64,000 bases of DNA from Saccharibacillus sp. JS10 (lineage in GTDB: Bacteria > Bacillota > Bacilli > Paenibacillales > Paenibacillaceae), in contig NZ_JANFNS010000002.1 of assembly GCF_024436065.1 (NCBI RefSeq), positions 793,345 through 857,344 on the forward strand, written 5' to 3'. Positions within the stretch are counted from its first letter, which is position 1; every line of letters starts with the position of its first letter. Of this stretch, positions 1 to 8,450 are shown one piece after another. The notes below the pieces were generated by a model that made no database searches, was not told the DNA's origin, and worked only from the letters and a program-made list of their open reading frames with translations. The translations under genes were made by a program, and so were the position numbers.

Positions 1-528
1 ACGCCGACTACGCCAAACCCAGGAACAGGCAGTAACAATGGCGGCGTAACGGTTGACGGCGAAGTTGTAGGCACGGTACCTGGAGTAATCGTGGCAGTAG
101 GTGGAACTGTACCTGCTACACCGATTGTACCGACAACAGAGCCAAGCAATACCGATGAAGATAACACGGTCAGCAATCCAGTCACGGCAGCTTCGACTTC
201 GGATGGTGAAGAAATTGATGAATTGACGCCGATGACTGAAGTCGATCGCGATGGTAATCAAAGCCCGACTGTAGTTGCCGAACCTTCGGTAAATACCCTC
301 GGAAATATGACTACCGCTATGGCTACGACACCAGCAACCGATATGATGATGGACAATGCTATGAATGAAAGTGCAGCTCAAGAGATGAACGCTAACGCAG
401 CGATGAATTGGAACGGAGCTTCCGAGCTTCCGCAAACCGGAGAAAACGGTAACGACAATCTGTTTGTATATGCCGGTCTGATGTTAGTCGCATCCGGTAT
501 GGCAATTCGTTTTCGTCGCTCGCGTTAA
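1..528 (+). CDS. LPXTG cell-wall-anchored surface protein (C-terminal part)
   Basis: The reading frame is open from the first base, so the protein begins before the window; the GTG at 91 is only an internal codon. The visible part is low-complexity and rich in Thr, Pro, Asn, Ala and Met, as in a stalk that spans the cell wall. It ends in a complete sortase signal: LPQTG, a hydrophobic stretch of about 20 residues (VYAGLMLVASGMAIRF) and the basic tail RRSR. Sortase A-type enzymes cut between T and G and join the protein to peptidoglycan. No ligand-binding domain is visible, so its function is unknown. A hairpin terminator follows directly. Confidence 0.85.
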   Translation, partial: TPTTPNPGTGSNNGGVTVDGEVVGTVPGVIVAVGGTVPATPIVPTTEPSNTDEDNTVSNPVTAASTSDGEEIDELTPMTEVDRDGNQSPTVVAEPSVNTLGNMTTAMATTPATDMMMDNAMNESAAQEMNANAAMNWNGASELPQTGENGNDNLFVYAGLMLVASGMAIRFRRSR

Positions 529-547
529 CAGCAAATGATCTTGTTAT

Positions 548-583
548 AGACTGCTTGCCGAATTTTCGGCAGCAGTCTTTTTT
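548..583 (+). terminator. Rho-independent terminator after the LPXTG gene
   Basis: AGACTGC-TTGCCGA pairs with TCGGCAGCAGTCT (one bulged base) and is followed by a run of six T. It ends the surface-protein transcript. Confidence 0.85.
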
Positions 584-713
584 ATGAAGACTCATGATTT
601 TTCAATAAATCGACTTCCTTGATTTTGGCTGTAACCGCTCTCGTTATGATATAGTTTTGGTATAAGCTTTTTTTGAAAATGAATTCAATGGCATAGGAGA
701 TGGCAAAACCCAT

Positions 714-1001
714 ATGATTAAACATATCGTCTTTTTCAAATTGAAAAATCGTTCAGCAGAAAGCATAGCGGAAGCAGCCGACGTGCTACGCAGTATGGAC
801 GGGAAGATTGAGCAGCTTCGTTCGCTAGAAGTTGGCACAGATATCTTACGTACCGAACGTTCTTACGATATTGCATTAACAGCGACATTAGATACGTTAG
901 ACGATTTGGAAAGGTACCAGACACATCCCGAGCATCAGAAAATTATCGAATACATCAACGGAGTCAAAGATATTTCACTCGCAGTCGACTACGAAATCTA
1001 A
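714..1001 (+). CDS. Dabb-family (stress-responsive alpha/beta barrel) protein
   Basis: A 95-residue protein opening with MIKHIVFFKLK, the first beta strand typical of the Dabb family (PF07876), whose members form dimeric ferredoxin-like barrels. The downstream TLDTLDDLERYQTHPEH block is the family's conserved helix region. Length equals the usual single-domain size. The ATG has GGAGATGG upstream. Family members include stress-induced proteins and small cyclases or decarboxylases; no catalytic assignment can be made here. It precedes a DUF86 gene by 34 bases and may be co-transcribed. Confidence 0.8.
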   Translation: MIKHIVFFKLKNRSAESIAEAADVLRSMDGKIEQLRSLEVGTDILRTERSYDIALTATLDTLDDLERYQTHPEHQKIIEYINGVKDISLAVDYEI

Positions 1002-1035
1002 TCGGCTTTAGGGGTACCCATAGGAGGAACTTGCC

Positions 1036-1473
1036 TTGTATTACGTCAATCAGGAACAGATCGAGAAGCGTTTATTGTCTTTACCGCAAACGATTGAAGC
1101 TATGCGTCTTGTAGCGGCGGAATGGGAAGGCACGCTGCTTCAGGGAATGGCGCAAGAAAGAGCATTGCATCTGGCTTTGGAAGCCGTAACGGATATCGGC
1201 AGCTACCTTATCGACGGCTTTATTATGCGCGATGCCGGAAGTTATGAAGATATTATCGAAATTATCCACGGCGAGACGGTGATCGACGACGAACTGCGCG
1301 AAATGATGTTGCAGCTAGTTCGATTGCGTCGCCCGTTGGTACAAGATTATTACGAATGGGACCGCAAAGCTTTGCACCCGTTAACGATGCAGCTCCCTAC
1401 CGCTTTGGAACATTTTGCGGATCGAGTCAATCGTTATTTGCTGAGCGAACTGGGAAAAAGCCAACCGCAATAA
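1036..1473 (+). CDS. DUF86 / HepT-like HEPN protein
   Basis: 145 residues, all-helical in appearance, of the DUF86 (YutE/HepT) type. It starts at TTG 1036 behind AGGAGG (1022-1027). HepT toxins are HEPN ribonucleases that carry Rx4HxY. The matching segment here is R98-R-P-L-V-Q103-D-Y105, so the His position is Gln. No MntA-type nucleotidyltransferase antitoxin is adjacent. It therefore looks like the chromosomal YutE-type housekeeping branch rather than an active toxin, which is inference from the motif and the missing partner. Confidence 0.75.
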   Translation: MYYVNQEQIEKRLLSLPQTIEAMRLVAAEWEGTLLQGMAQERALHLALEAVTDIGSYLIDGFIMRDAGSYEDIIEIIHGETVIDDELREMMLQLVRLRRPLVQDYYEWDRKALHPLTMQLPTALEHFADRVNRYLLSELGKSQPQ

Positions 1474-1512
1474 GCAAATGAAGCGGATAGATATGGAAGG
1501 GGACGTACACTC

Positions 1513-2607
1513 ATGACCGATTCAACGCAAGAACAACCAAAAGAAGGCAAAAAACTAAAACCCGGATTTCATCCGGTATACGCAGTCGAACTGCTTTTCA
1601 GAGAAGAGCCCCATCTGAATCCGGTTCATATTTTTGAACGTATTCAGCAGCGGATTCCGCGCACCGCAATCAACAGCGGGCCTTTTCGTGAAGCGGAACA
1701 AGTAGAGAATGAAGCGCTGCGCCGCAAAGAAACGACAGGTAGCGATAACTTTGAATTAGCCGCTGTTTTTTATCATAGTGATTATACGGTGTCGTTTACT
1801 GATGCCGAAGTACCCGCGCAGACCCGCGTATTCCAACCCAGGAAGCTTCGAGAAGATCTGAATTGGGAAGGCGTGCTGCAACAAAGCTGGAAATGGGAAG
1901 GCGGAGAAGAACGGTTAGGCAAGTACAAATACGCGGTCACGTTGTGCGACTGGTATGCGGCAATGTTACCGTTCGAGCGTCGCCTTGAAATGTTCCAGTC
2001 GGTACTCGTTAGCTTGATCGAAGCGAGCGGATGCGACGCGATCTATTGGCAACCAAGCGGACAACTGATCGATGCCGGTTCATTCTTGGATTCTTATCAA
2101 AATGAACCGCTGTATGGCGCGCTAAATGTCAGAGTTTATCAAATGAAACGTCCGAACGAAGTATTGGTCGATACACTCGGATTGTCGGCACTAGGAGTAC
2201 CGGATATTCAATCCCGTGTAAACGAATTGACGCCGGATCGCGTCATTCCGATGATTTACGGCGCTTCTTATTATGTATATGGCAACAGCGGCGAAGTCGC
2301 AGAAGGGCAATTGCTTGGCGGTGCAGGCTTGAGATGGCGATGCGAAAGTCAGCGCTCCGTGATCGCTCCAGAACGGATCGTAATCGACTTGAATCCGGGT
2401 CATCCGTATTATTCGGGAACCCAGACCGAAGATCCGGTGGGTTACGAGAAAGAAGCGGATTCGGAATGGGAAGAAGAGTCCAGTTCGGGTTACCGTCTGC
2501 GTGACGAAGAAGGTAGCGAATTCCGTTCCGAGAGCGAATACCGCATGCACGAACAACAACGACAAGCAGCGAATTCTTCAAGTGACGCAAAACCGGAGGA
2601 AGAGTAA
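1513..2607 (+). CDS. DUF4261 domain-containing protein
   Basis: 364 residues. The middle (about 20-270) matches the DUF4261 pattern, including the cores PGFHPVYAVELLF, VTLCDWYAAMLPFERR and DAIYWQPSGQLID. The last ~90 residues are very acidic and charged (Glu/Ser/Arg repeats) and probably disordered. No enzyme motif is visible. It lies 39 bases after the DUF86 gene with a GGAAGGGGA ribosome site. Function is not established for this family. Confidence 0.75.
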   Translation: MTDSTQEQPKEGKKLKPGFHPVYAVELLFREEPHLNPVHIFERIQQRIPRTAINSGPFREAEQVENEALRRKETTGSDNFELAAVFYHSDYTVSFTDAEVPAQTRVFQPRKLREDLNWEGVLQQSWKWEGGEERLGKYKYAVTLCDWYAAMLPFERRLEMFQSVLVSLIEASGCDAIYWQPSGQLIDAGSFLDSYQNEPLYGALNVRVYQMKRPNEVLVDTLGLSALGVPDIQSRVNELTPDRVIPMIYGASYYVYGNSGEVAEGQLLGGAGLRWRCESQRSVIAPERIVIDLNPGHPYYSGTQTEDPVGYEKEADSEWEEESSSGYRLRDEEGSEFRSESEYRMHEQQRQAANSSSDAKPEEE

Positions 2608-2703
2608 TCTTTTTACGTGAAAAAGTGACTTGCGAGGACGATAGAGCTTCGTTATGATAGCAGTTACGTGGGTAAAAAAATGATATGAAGGAAGCGTGTA
2701 TTT

Positions 2704-3510
2704 GTGCAGCAAGCTATTGCGATATTAGATTCGGGCGTCGGTGGTCTGACTGTGGCAAAAGAAATGATGCGTCAATTGCCGAGAGAATCGATGATCTATT
2801 TTGGCGATACGGCGCGCACTCCTTACGGACCGCGTGATCTTCAAGAAGTTCGCTCCTTTACGCACCAGATCGTCGATCATTTGATGACGTACAATCCGAA
2901 AATGATTGTGATTGCTTGCAATACAGCAACAGCCGCTGCGCTGGACGAGATTACGGACAAACTGGATATTCCGGTCATCGGAGTCATTCATCCGGGCGCT
3001 CGCGCTGCGATCAGCAAAGCCAGCAATGGAAGTATCGGAGTCATTGGGACGCAAGGAACGATCGATAGCGGTGCATATACGCATGCTTTGGAGCAGATTT
3101 CGCCGTTCGTTAATGTTGTGAGCCGTGCCTGCCCGTCTTTTGTACCTTTAGTCGAACAAGGTCATTTCGACAGCCGAGCGACTTACGAGATTGTCAAAAA
3201 CGAACTGCAACCGCTGCGCGAATTACCGCTCGATTGCTTGATTTTGGGCTGTACGCATTATCCGTTTCTTGCCGATACGATTCAGCGTGTCATGGGACCG
3301 TCCGTGAACCTGATCAGTTCGGCAGAAGAAACAGCAAGAGAAGTGAGTACGATTTTGTATGAAAAAGGGCAGTTGGAAATCAGCGACGATATCCCTCAGC
3401 ATACTTTTTTGTATACGGGAGCTTCAGAGCTATTCGAGAAGATCTCCAAAAAGTGGTTAGCCGAGTATCTGACGCGAACCCAATCGACTTGGCAAAACGT
3501 TTCATTGTAA
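2704..3510 (+). CDS. murI: Glutamate racemase
   Basis: 268 residues. It interconverts L- and D-glutamate to supply D-Glu for peptidoglycan in the cytoplasm. The family signatures are all present: N-terminal LDSGVGGLTVAKE with the first catalytic-site Asp-Ser, YFGDTARTPYGPR, the first catalytic cysteine in IACNTATAA (about residue 74) and the second in LGCTHYPF (about residue 185). Start is GTG 2704 with GGAAGCG upstream. Length is normal for MurI/RacE. It stands in its own promoter region after the DUF4261 gene. Confidence 0.95.
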   Translation: MQQAIAILDSGVGGLTVAKEMMRQLPRESMIYFGDTARTPYGPRDLQEVRSFTHQIVDHLMTYNPKMIVIACNTATAAALDEITDKLDIPVIGVIHPGARAAISKASNGSIGVIGTQGTIDSGAYTHALEQISPFVNVVSRACPSFVPLVEQGHFDSRATYEIVKNELQPLRELPLDCLILGCTHYPFLADTIQRVMGPSVNLISSAEETAREVSTILYEKGQLEISDDIPQHTFLYTGASELFEKISKKWLAEYLTRTQSTWQNVSL

Positions 3511-3575
3511 GTTCTGATCAACCCAAAAAACCAAGGAAAGCCGCGGCAACTGCCGTAGGCGAGAGGAGTCTATTT

Positions 3576-3881
3576 ATGAAAGTCAAAATTACGCGTAACG
3601 CTGCCAAAAAATTGCTGGAAGAGTTGAACAAAGAAGAAAACAAAGATATGTACGTGCGTGTTTTCGTAACCCATTCGCATGGCGATCATGCCCACTACGG
3701 CATGGATGTCGATAAGCAAAAAGACGGCGACGAATTGGTGGCTACAGATAAAGACATCAGCGTATTGGTGGATGCTAGCGAGCCAATGCTGGACGGAATC
3801 AAAATCGATTACCTGTATAGCACCCAAGAAGAAGGGTTCGTTATTACAAATCCTTCGCAAGGAAACCACGGCGACCATTAA
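3576..3881 (+). CDS. HesB/IscA-fold protein without cluster cysteines
   Basis: 101 residues starting at ATG 3576 behind GAGAGGAG; an upstream in-frame extension overlaps the murI end and lacks a ribosome site. KVKITRNAAKKLLEELNKEE and the later SVLVDASEPMLDGIKIDY match the HesB/YneR iron-sulfur biosynthesis fold. No cysteine occurs anywhere in the protein, so it cannot hold a cluster in the way IscA/SufA does. A His/Asp-rich segment, THSHGDHAHYG, lies in the middle and GNHGDH at the end. It may be a metal-binding or structural relative; the function is unknown. Confidence 0.75.
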   Translation: MKVKITRNAAKKLLEELNKEENKDMYVRVFVTHSHGDHAHYGMDVDKQKDGDELVATDKDISVLVDASEPMLDGIKIDYLYSTQEEGFVITNPSQGNHGDH

Positions 3882-3912
3882 TTTCATGTGTCGATAGAAG
3901 AAGGGAAGAATC

Positions 3913-4140
3913 ATGGCTAACGATATTCGCGTCTGCGATAAATGTCAGCATGTACGGATGAAAACCATCGTACCGAAGCTGCAAAAAATGGCTCCCGATG
4001 CCGAGATCAAAATCGGTTGCAAATCGTATTGCGGTCCTTGCGGCAAACGAGCTTTTGTGTTTATTAACGGTCGCTACGTGAGCGCTCCGACGGAAGCCGA
4101 AGTGCTTGAGAAAGTCGCTCCGTTTATTAAAAAGTCTTAA
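3913..4140 (+). CDS. DUF1450 (YuzB-like) small cysteine-rich protein
   Basis: 75 residues. The cysteine spacing CDKCQH at the N-terminus and CKSYCGPCGKR in the middle, followed by AFVFINGRYV, is typical of the DUF1450/YuzB family. It looks like a small thioredoxin-like metal-binding or redox protein. Start ATG 3913 has AGAAGGGAAG upstream. It sits 31 bases behind the HesB-like gene, and both end at the same terminator, so a two-gene unit is likely. Confidence 0.8.
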   Translation: MANDIRVCDKCQHVRMKTIVPKLQKMAPDAEIKIGCKSYCGPCGKRAFVFINGRYVSAPTEAEVLEKVAPFIKKS

Positions 4141-4153
4141 AAAAGAGCATAGC

Positions 4154-4197
4154 AAAAAGCCCGAAGTTCCGATGTACTGGAACCTTGGGCTTTTTTT
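4154..4197. terminator. Bidirectional terminator between convergent genes
   Basis: AAAAAGCCC-GAAGTTCC pairs with GGAACCTTGGGCTTTTTTT. There is a T-run on each strand, so it can end both the DUF1450 transcript and the minus-strand sulfatase transcript. Confidence 0.9.
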
Positions 4198-6202
4198 ATT
4201 TCGATTCATTGAGTACTGGAATCAAATCTTTAGCAATCACATCATCGGAGATCGATAACCGCTTGACCGCTTCTTCGTAACCAGCCCGTGCTTTTTCCAC
4301 ATCTGTCGGCTGACCGGTATTCAAGTCGTAACAAATCCCGTTCTCGAACACGCCATCTGCGGAAGGTTCATAATAAATTTGACCATCTGCAAAAGCTCCG
4401 GTACGCAGTACGACTAATGAATTCGAATCCGATTGGTTTAGCAAATTTCTGCCCATAAGCGGATATTTGCCTGCATCTATGCCAAGCAGATTAAGCAAGG
4501 TCGGCATTGTATCGAGTTGCCCGCCAGGCTGCGAATACGTTCCGGCAAGTTTGCCATCCGGCAAATGAATCAATAGCGGCACTTGACCCATCATCTGACT
4601 GTATTCAAATTCCGAGACCGGCTTTTCAAGCAATTTGCTTACGGATTCTCGTTCGTCGAGCGAAAAATCATGATCGCCGTAGAACACGAAGATCGTATTT
4701 TCCCATAACCCGTCTTTTTTCAGGCGTTCAATCATATCTCCAAGCGCTGAATCTAAGTAGTGAACCGATTGCAGGTAGTCGCCAAACACCGTATTTTCAA
4801 ATTCACCGACCGGCAGTTTGTCTTCTTCGGGCAAGTCCAGATTGTACGGATGATGACTACTTAGCGTAATCAAAAATGAATAAAAAGGCTCTGGCATTTG
4901 CTCCATATATCCGACCGATTGATTCAAGAATGAGCGATCGCCAAGCGACCAGCCGAGCGGTTCATCGATCTTAAACTCTTTTTCGGTATAAAAATGATCG
5001 TAACCCATCTCCTGATACATCCGATTGCGATTCCAGAAGCTACCGTCATACGCATGGAAGACGCTTGAGGTATAGCCTTCTTTTTTCAAAATCGAAGACA
5101 TCGTATCAAAAGCATTGTTGGCATATCGGATAAACACCGAACCGGAAGGAAGCGGATGCAGCGAAATATTGGTCGCCAGATCGGCATCCGAAGTACGACC
5201 TTGACCTGTCTGATGATAAAAATGATCGAAATACAGACTGTCTTCACGTAACGCATCCAGATTCGGCGTGATCGCTTGCCCGTCGATTTTTTTGCCAACA
5301 AAAAAGTTCATAAACGCTTCGCCTTGTACGGTAACAACGTTGCTGCCTTTATACGCGCCAAGAAGTTCCGCTGAACTGCTACGAGCTGCTTGATGGTCTT
5401 GAAACCAGTCGCGAATTTCAGATAGGCGTTCCTCAGGAAGCGGCTGCCCTTTGTTGATTTCGGTCTGTACATAACGGTACGAATCGATCAGATGAAAGCC
5501 GAGTAACCCTGTCACATTGTACATCGAGACGTTCCACCAATTGTTTTCTAACAAATTTTTTGCCCAAGTCTGAGACGCATGGCGGATCGGGAAAAAGGCG
5601 GCACTGAATCCGATAATCAGAATCAACAGCCCGGCAGGTAGACGTCTTGTCAAAAATACACGAAAGCGCGAACCGCGCTGCGCAGAGTGGTTGACCGAAT
5701 AATCTATCGAATAACCAGACCCCGACTTTGCTTTGCGGCGCCGCGACCAACTCCATAATGCACCGATCAACATCAACGGAAAATCAGCGAAAAACCACAG
5801 ATCGCGCCAATGAAGCAATTCTCCTATACTGCCGCCAAGCGATTCGACTTGCCCGGCTTGCAGCAGCACCGGAATCGTCAAAAAATCGCCGAAATAACGG
5901 AAATAAACGAGGTCGGCAAAAATAACAAAGGAAAGCAGGAAGTTCATTAAAGCCAGCGCCCATAATACACCGCGACTCGGTAGCCATAGGATCCAAAAAG
6001 TCAGAACGAGCAAGCAACCTGCGGCAATAAGAAAATCAATCCCGCTCATATCGATATACGGCAAGTTCAGTTCATGATCGAGTAGATTCAACTTGCCAAG
6101 CATCAACGCTACAAAAATTAGATAAGCGATCCAAGTAAACCAAAAACCCGGCTTGCCGCCGGGTCTTGGGAAAGAAGTCGATAAAAAATTCCATCGTGAC
6201 AT
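4196..6202 (-). CDS. LTA synthase family sulfatase-fold membrane protein
   Basis: 668 residues. About five hydrophobic segments in the first ~220 residues are followed by an extracellular alkaline-phosphatase/sulfatase domain. LtaS-type motifs are present: VVTVQGEAF (metal-binding Glu), the nucleophile Thr (about residue 337) in GQGRTSDAD, SSHHPY and FYGDHD near the C-terminal metal site. Such enzymes transfer glycerol-phosphate from phosphatidylglycerol to build lipoteichoic acid, or act as primase or modifying paralogues. ATG 6202 has TAAGGAGG. The exact paralogue (synthase, primase or stress form) cannot be decided from the sequence alone. Confidence 0.88.
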   Translation of the reverse strand: MSRWNFLSTSFPRPGGKPGFWFTWIAYLIFVALMLGKLNLLDHELNLPYIDMSGIDFLIAAGCLLVLTFWILWLPSRGVLWALALMNFLLSFVIFADLVYFRYFGDFLTIPVLLQAGQVESLGGSIGELLHWRDLWFFADFPLMLIGALWSWSRRRKAKSGSGYSIDYSVNHSAQRGSRFRVFLTRRLPAGLLILIIGFSAAFFPIRHASQTWAKNLLENNWWNVSMYNVTGLLGFHLIDSYRYVQTEINKGQPLPEERLSEIRDWFQDHQAARSSSAELLGAYKGSNVVTVQGEAFMNFFVGKKIDGQAITPNLDALREDSLYFDHFYHQTGQGRTSDADLATNISLHPLPSGSVFIRYANNAFDTMSSILKKEGYTSSVFHAYDGSFWNRNRMYQEMGYDHFYTEKEFKIDEPLGWSLGDRSFLNQSVGYMEQMPEPFYSFLITLSSHHPYNLDLPEEDKLPVGEFENTVFGDYLQSVHYLDSALGDMIERLKKDGLWENTIFVFYGDHDFSLDERESVSKLLEKPVSEFEYSQMMGQVPLLIHLPDGKLAGTYSQPGGQLDTMPTLLNLLGIDAGKYPLMGRNLLNQSDSNSLVVLRTGAFADGQIYYEPSADGVFENGICYDLNTGQPTDVEKARAGYEEAVKRLSISDDVIAKDLIPVLNESK

Positions 6203-6214
6203 TGAAGTTCCTCC

Positions 6215-7360
6215 TTAACGGCGCGGAGGCAGTGGACCTAAAAATTGCAGGAACTGACACTCGATCCGTCCGTTGAACAGTTTGCGGCGTTTGTCCGCTT
6301 TTTTACCGAACTTTTGCTCGAAGTTCGGAGTCGGGGTAATCGCGAAGAATGACCAATCTTTCAAATCGAGCGCCGCGCGTCCGAGTTGTTGGATCATTTT
6401 TTCGACTTCTTCTTCTTCGCTCAGACGTTCGCCGTAAGGCGGGTTCGTGATGACGCAGCCGAATTTGCCTTCGGCTTTGAATCGAGCGACAGGCTGTACC
6501 GTAAAGGTGATTTCGCTGCCAAGACCTGCGCGCTTCGCGGAAGCTTTCGCAATCTCGATCGATTCCGGATCGATATCGCTGCCGCCGATATTCAGCGAAA
6601 TCTCGTCGCGAACCGCGTCAAACGCTTCGTCGCGCGCTTGCGTCCACAATTCTTCCGGTACAAAGTCCCAACGTTCAGACGGGAAGCTGCGGCGTAGACC
6701 CGGTGCGATATTCCATCCGATCAGAGCAGCTTCGATCGGCAGCGTGCCGGAACCGCAGAACGGATCGTAGAACGGACGGTGCGGGCCCCAACGGCTTAAC
6801 AAGATCAAAGCAGCTGCCATCGTTTCTTTAAGCGGAGCTTCGACCGTCGTTTTGCGGTATCCGCGTTTGTGCAGCGAAGGGCCTGTCGTATCAAGTGTGA
6901 TCGTCGCGATATCGTTGAGCAAGATGATTTCGAGCGTGTAGAGAGGGCCGTCTTCATCGAACCATTCCGTGCGATACGATTCTTTCATTTTTTCGACAAC
7001 GGCTTTTTTTACGATCGATTGGCAAGCCGGTACGCTGGTCAGTTGAGACTTATGCGAACGACCGTTAACGGGGAATTCGCCGTACTCCGGGATAAAAGCT
7101 GCCCAATCAACCGCTTTTGCTCCTTCAAACAATTGTTCGAAAGTAACCGCTGGATATTCAGCCATTTTGATCAAAACGCGGTCGGCGGTACGCAGCCATA
7201 GATTGGTGCGGCAAATATCCGCCGGGGTTCCGGTAAAGATGACGCGACCGTTCTGGGTACGTGCATCGGTGTAACCGAGGTCTTTCAGTTCGCGTGCAAC
7301 GACCGCTTCGATTCCCATCGCGCAAGTCGCCATCAATGTTAGTTGTTCTGGAATTTTCAT
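6215..7360 (-). CDS. ypsC: THUMP-domain class I SAM-dependent rRNA (guanine-N2) methyltransferase
   Basis: 381 residues from ATG 7360 (GGAG upstream); this start gives the usual YpsC/RlmL-type length, whereas the longer frame adds an unrelated N-terminus. An N-terminal THUMP domain (about 45-155) precedes a Rossmann methyltransferase domain with FYDPFCGSGTLPIEAA (SAM site) and the N6/N2 methylase motif NPPYGERL. The family methylates a 23S rRNA guanine. The gene lies 12 bases upstream of the LTA-synthase-like gene on the same strand, so they may share a transcript. Confidence 0.88.
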   Translation of the reverse strand: MKIPEQLTLMATCAMGIEAVVARELKDLGYTDARTQNGRVIFTGTPADICRTNLWLRTADRVLIKMAEYPAVTFEQLFEGAKAVDWAAFIPEYGEFPVNGRSHKSQLTSVPACQSIVKKAVVEKMKESYRTEWFDEDGPLYTLEIILLNDIATITLDTTGPSLHKRGYRKTTVEAPLKETMAAALILLSRWGPHRPFYDPFCGSGTLPIEAALIGWNIAPGLRRSFPSERWDFVPEELWTQARDEAFDAVRDEISLNIGGSDIDPESIEIAKASAKRAGLGSEITFTVQPVARFKAEGKFGCVITNPPYGERLSEEEEVEKMIQQLGRAALDLKDWSFFAITPTPNFEQKFGKKADKRRKLFNGRIECQFLQFLGPLPPRR

Positions 7361-7614
7361 AAGTTCAGCTCCGTTTATTAAAGGTAAAAAGCAGAAGTTC
7401 GCAAGACGCATCCGAGCGAAGAAAATCGGCTCTGCGGCTTGTGAAGCCTGCAATAACGTCGTACAATGGTGAGATGAAGACTGACGTATCCGGGCGCAAA
7501 AAGGCGTGCCGGAAGTATTGGTGTGTCCAATGCTCAATCTAGTATAGGGGAACACCGCTGTGGTGACAATATATTTGGAAACAATGGATCAGTGAAAACG
7601 GAGAGTGAGAAGCA

Positions 7615-8271
7615 ATGAGCGACTTGCATACGCAAGCGTCGGCGGCTGAAGCTTACATGGACAGCTTGGCTCGCGAAGACGAATTATTGATTAGAATTAA
7701 AGAAACGATTCACGCGGCGAAAATGCCGGACGTATCGGTTGCGCCGGGATACGGCAAAATGTTGACGTTGTTAGTCCAGTTGACCGGTGCTAAAAATATT
7801 TTGGAAATCGGAGCTTTGGGCGGGTATAGCGGGATCTGCATGGCGCGCGGAATGGGCGAAGACGGCACATTGACGTCGCTTGAATTAAGACCCGATTATG
7901 CGGAAGTCGCGCGCAAACATCTGATCGAAGCGGGATTTGGCGACCAGACGCGTTATATGATCGGAGAAGCGGTCGATAGTTTGGCGCAGCTCAAAGCCGA
8001 AGGCCGAACATTCGATTTCTTTTTTATCGATGCGGATAAATTAAATTACTTGAACTACTTGGATATGGCAATCGAATTGTCGAATCCGGGCGCCGTCATT
8101 GTCGCGGACAATCTGTTGCTGCGCGGACGCACGCTGAACTTAGAGCGTAACGGCCCGGCGATTCAGATCGTGCGGGAATTTAACCGCCGTATGGCGGATG
8201 ACCCACGATTGCTCGGAACGTTATTGCCGGCTTATGACGGTCTCGCGATCGCAATGGTGAAGAAAGCGTGA
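7615..8271 (+). CDS. Class I SAM-dependent O-methyltransferase (family 3, YrrM/CCoAOMT type)
   Basis: 218 residues with NILEIGALGGYSGICMARG (SAM site), the acidic FFFIDADKLNY strand that also binds the metal, and VIVADNLLLRG. This is the divalent-metal O-methyltransferase family (PF01596), which includes caffeoyl-CoA enzymes and the tRNA-wobble enzyme TrmR. Substrate cannot be assigned. ATG 7615 has GGAGAGTGAGAAG upstream. It is transcribed divergently from ypsC across ~250 bases containing both promoters. Confidence 0.82.
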   Translation: MSDLHTQASAAEAYMDSLAREDELLIRIKETIHAAKMPDVSVAPGYGKMLTLLVQLTGAKNILEIGALGGYSGICMARGMGEDGTLTSLELRPDYAEVARKHLIEAGFGDQTRYMIGEAVDSLAQLKAEGRTFDFFFIDADKLNYLNYLDMAIELSNPGAVIVADNLLLRGRTLNLERNGPAIQIVREFNRRMADDPRLLGTLLPAYDGLAIAMVKKA

Positions 8272-8287
8272 ATATTGAATGATAAAA

Positions 8288-8322
8288 CACCCGAAGTGGT
8301 TTCCAAGAGACAACTTCGGGTG
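8288..8322. terminator. Hairpin after the O-methyltransferase gene
   Basis: CACCCGAAGT pairs with ACTTCGGGTG (10 bp). The plus strand continues with GGATAATA rather than a T-run, while the minus strand reads GTTTTATC, so termination strength is uncertain. Confidence 0.5.
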
Positions 8323-8369
8323 GATAATATATAGATACGAAAACGTCAAACAATCGTCGTAATCATCGC

Positions 8370-8398
8370 TTGTGACGAATAGTTCAAAGGCGCATAAT
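8370..8398 (+). promoter_or_regulatory. Putative sigma-A promoter of the hem operon
   Basis: TTGTGA and CATAAT are separated by 17 bases, about 50 bases upstream of hemE. It is a near-consensus vegetative promoter in the right place for hemEHY. Confidence 0.55.
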
Positions 8399-8450
8399 AA
8401 AGTAGACGAGTTTACAATCGATAGTTACTCAAGTAGGTAGAGGAGGTTTT

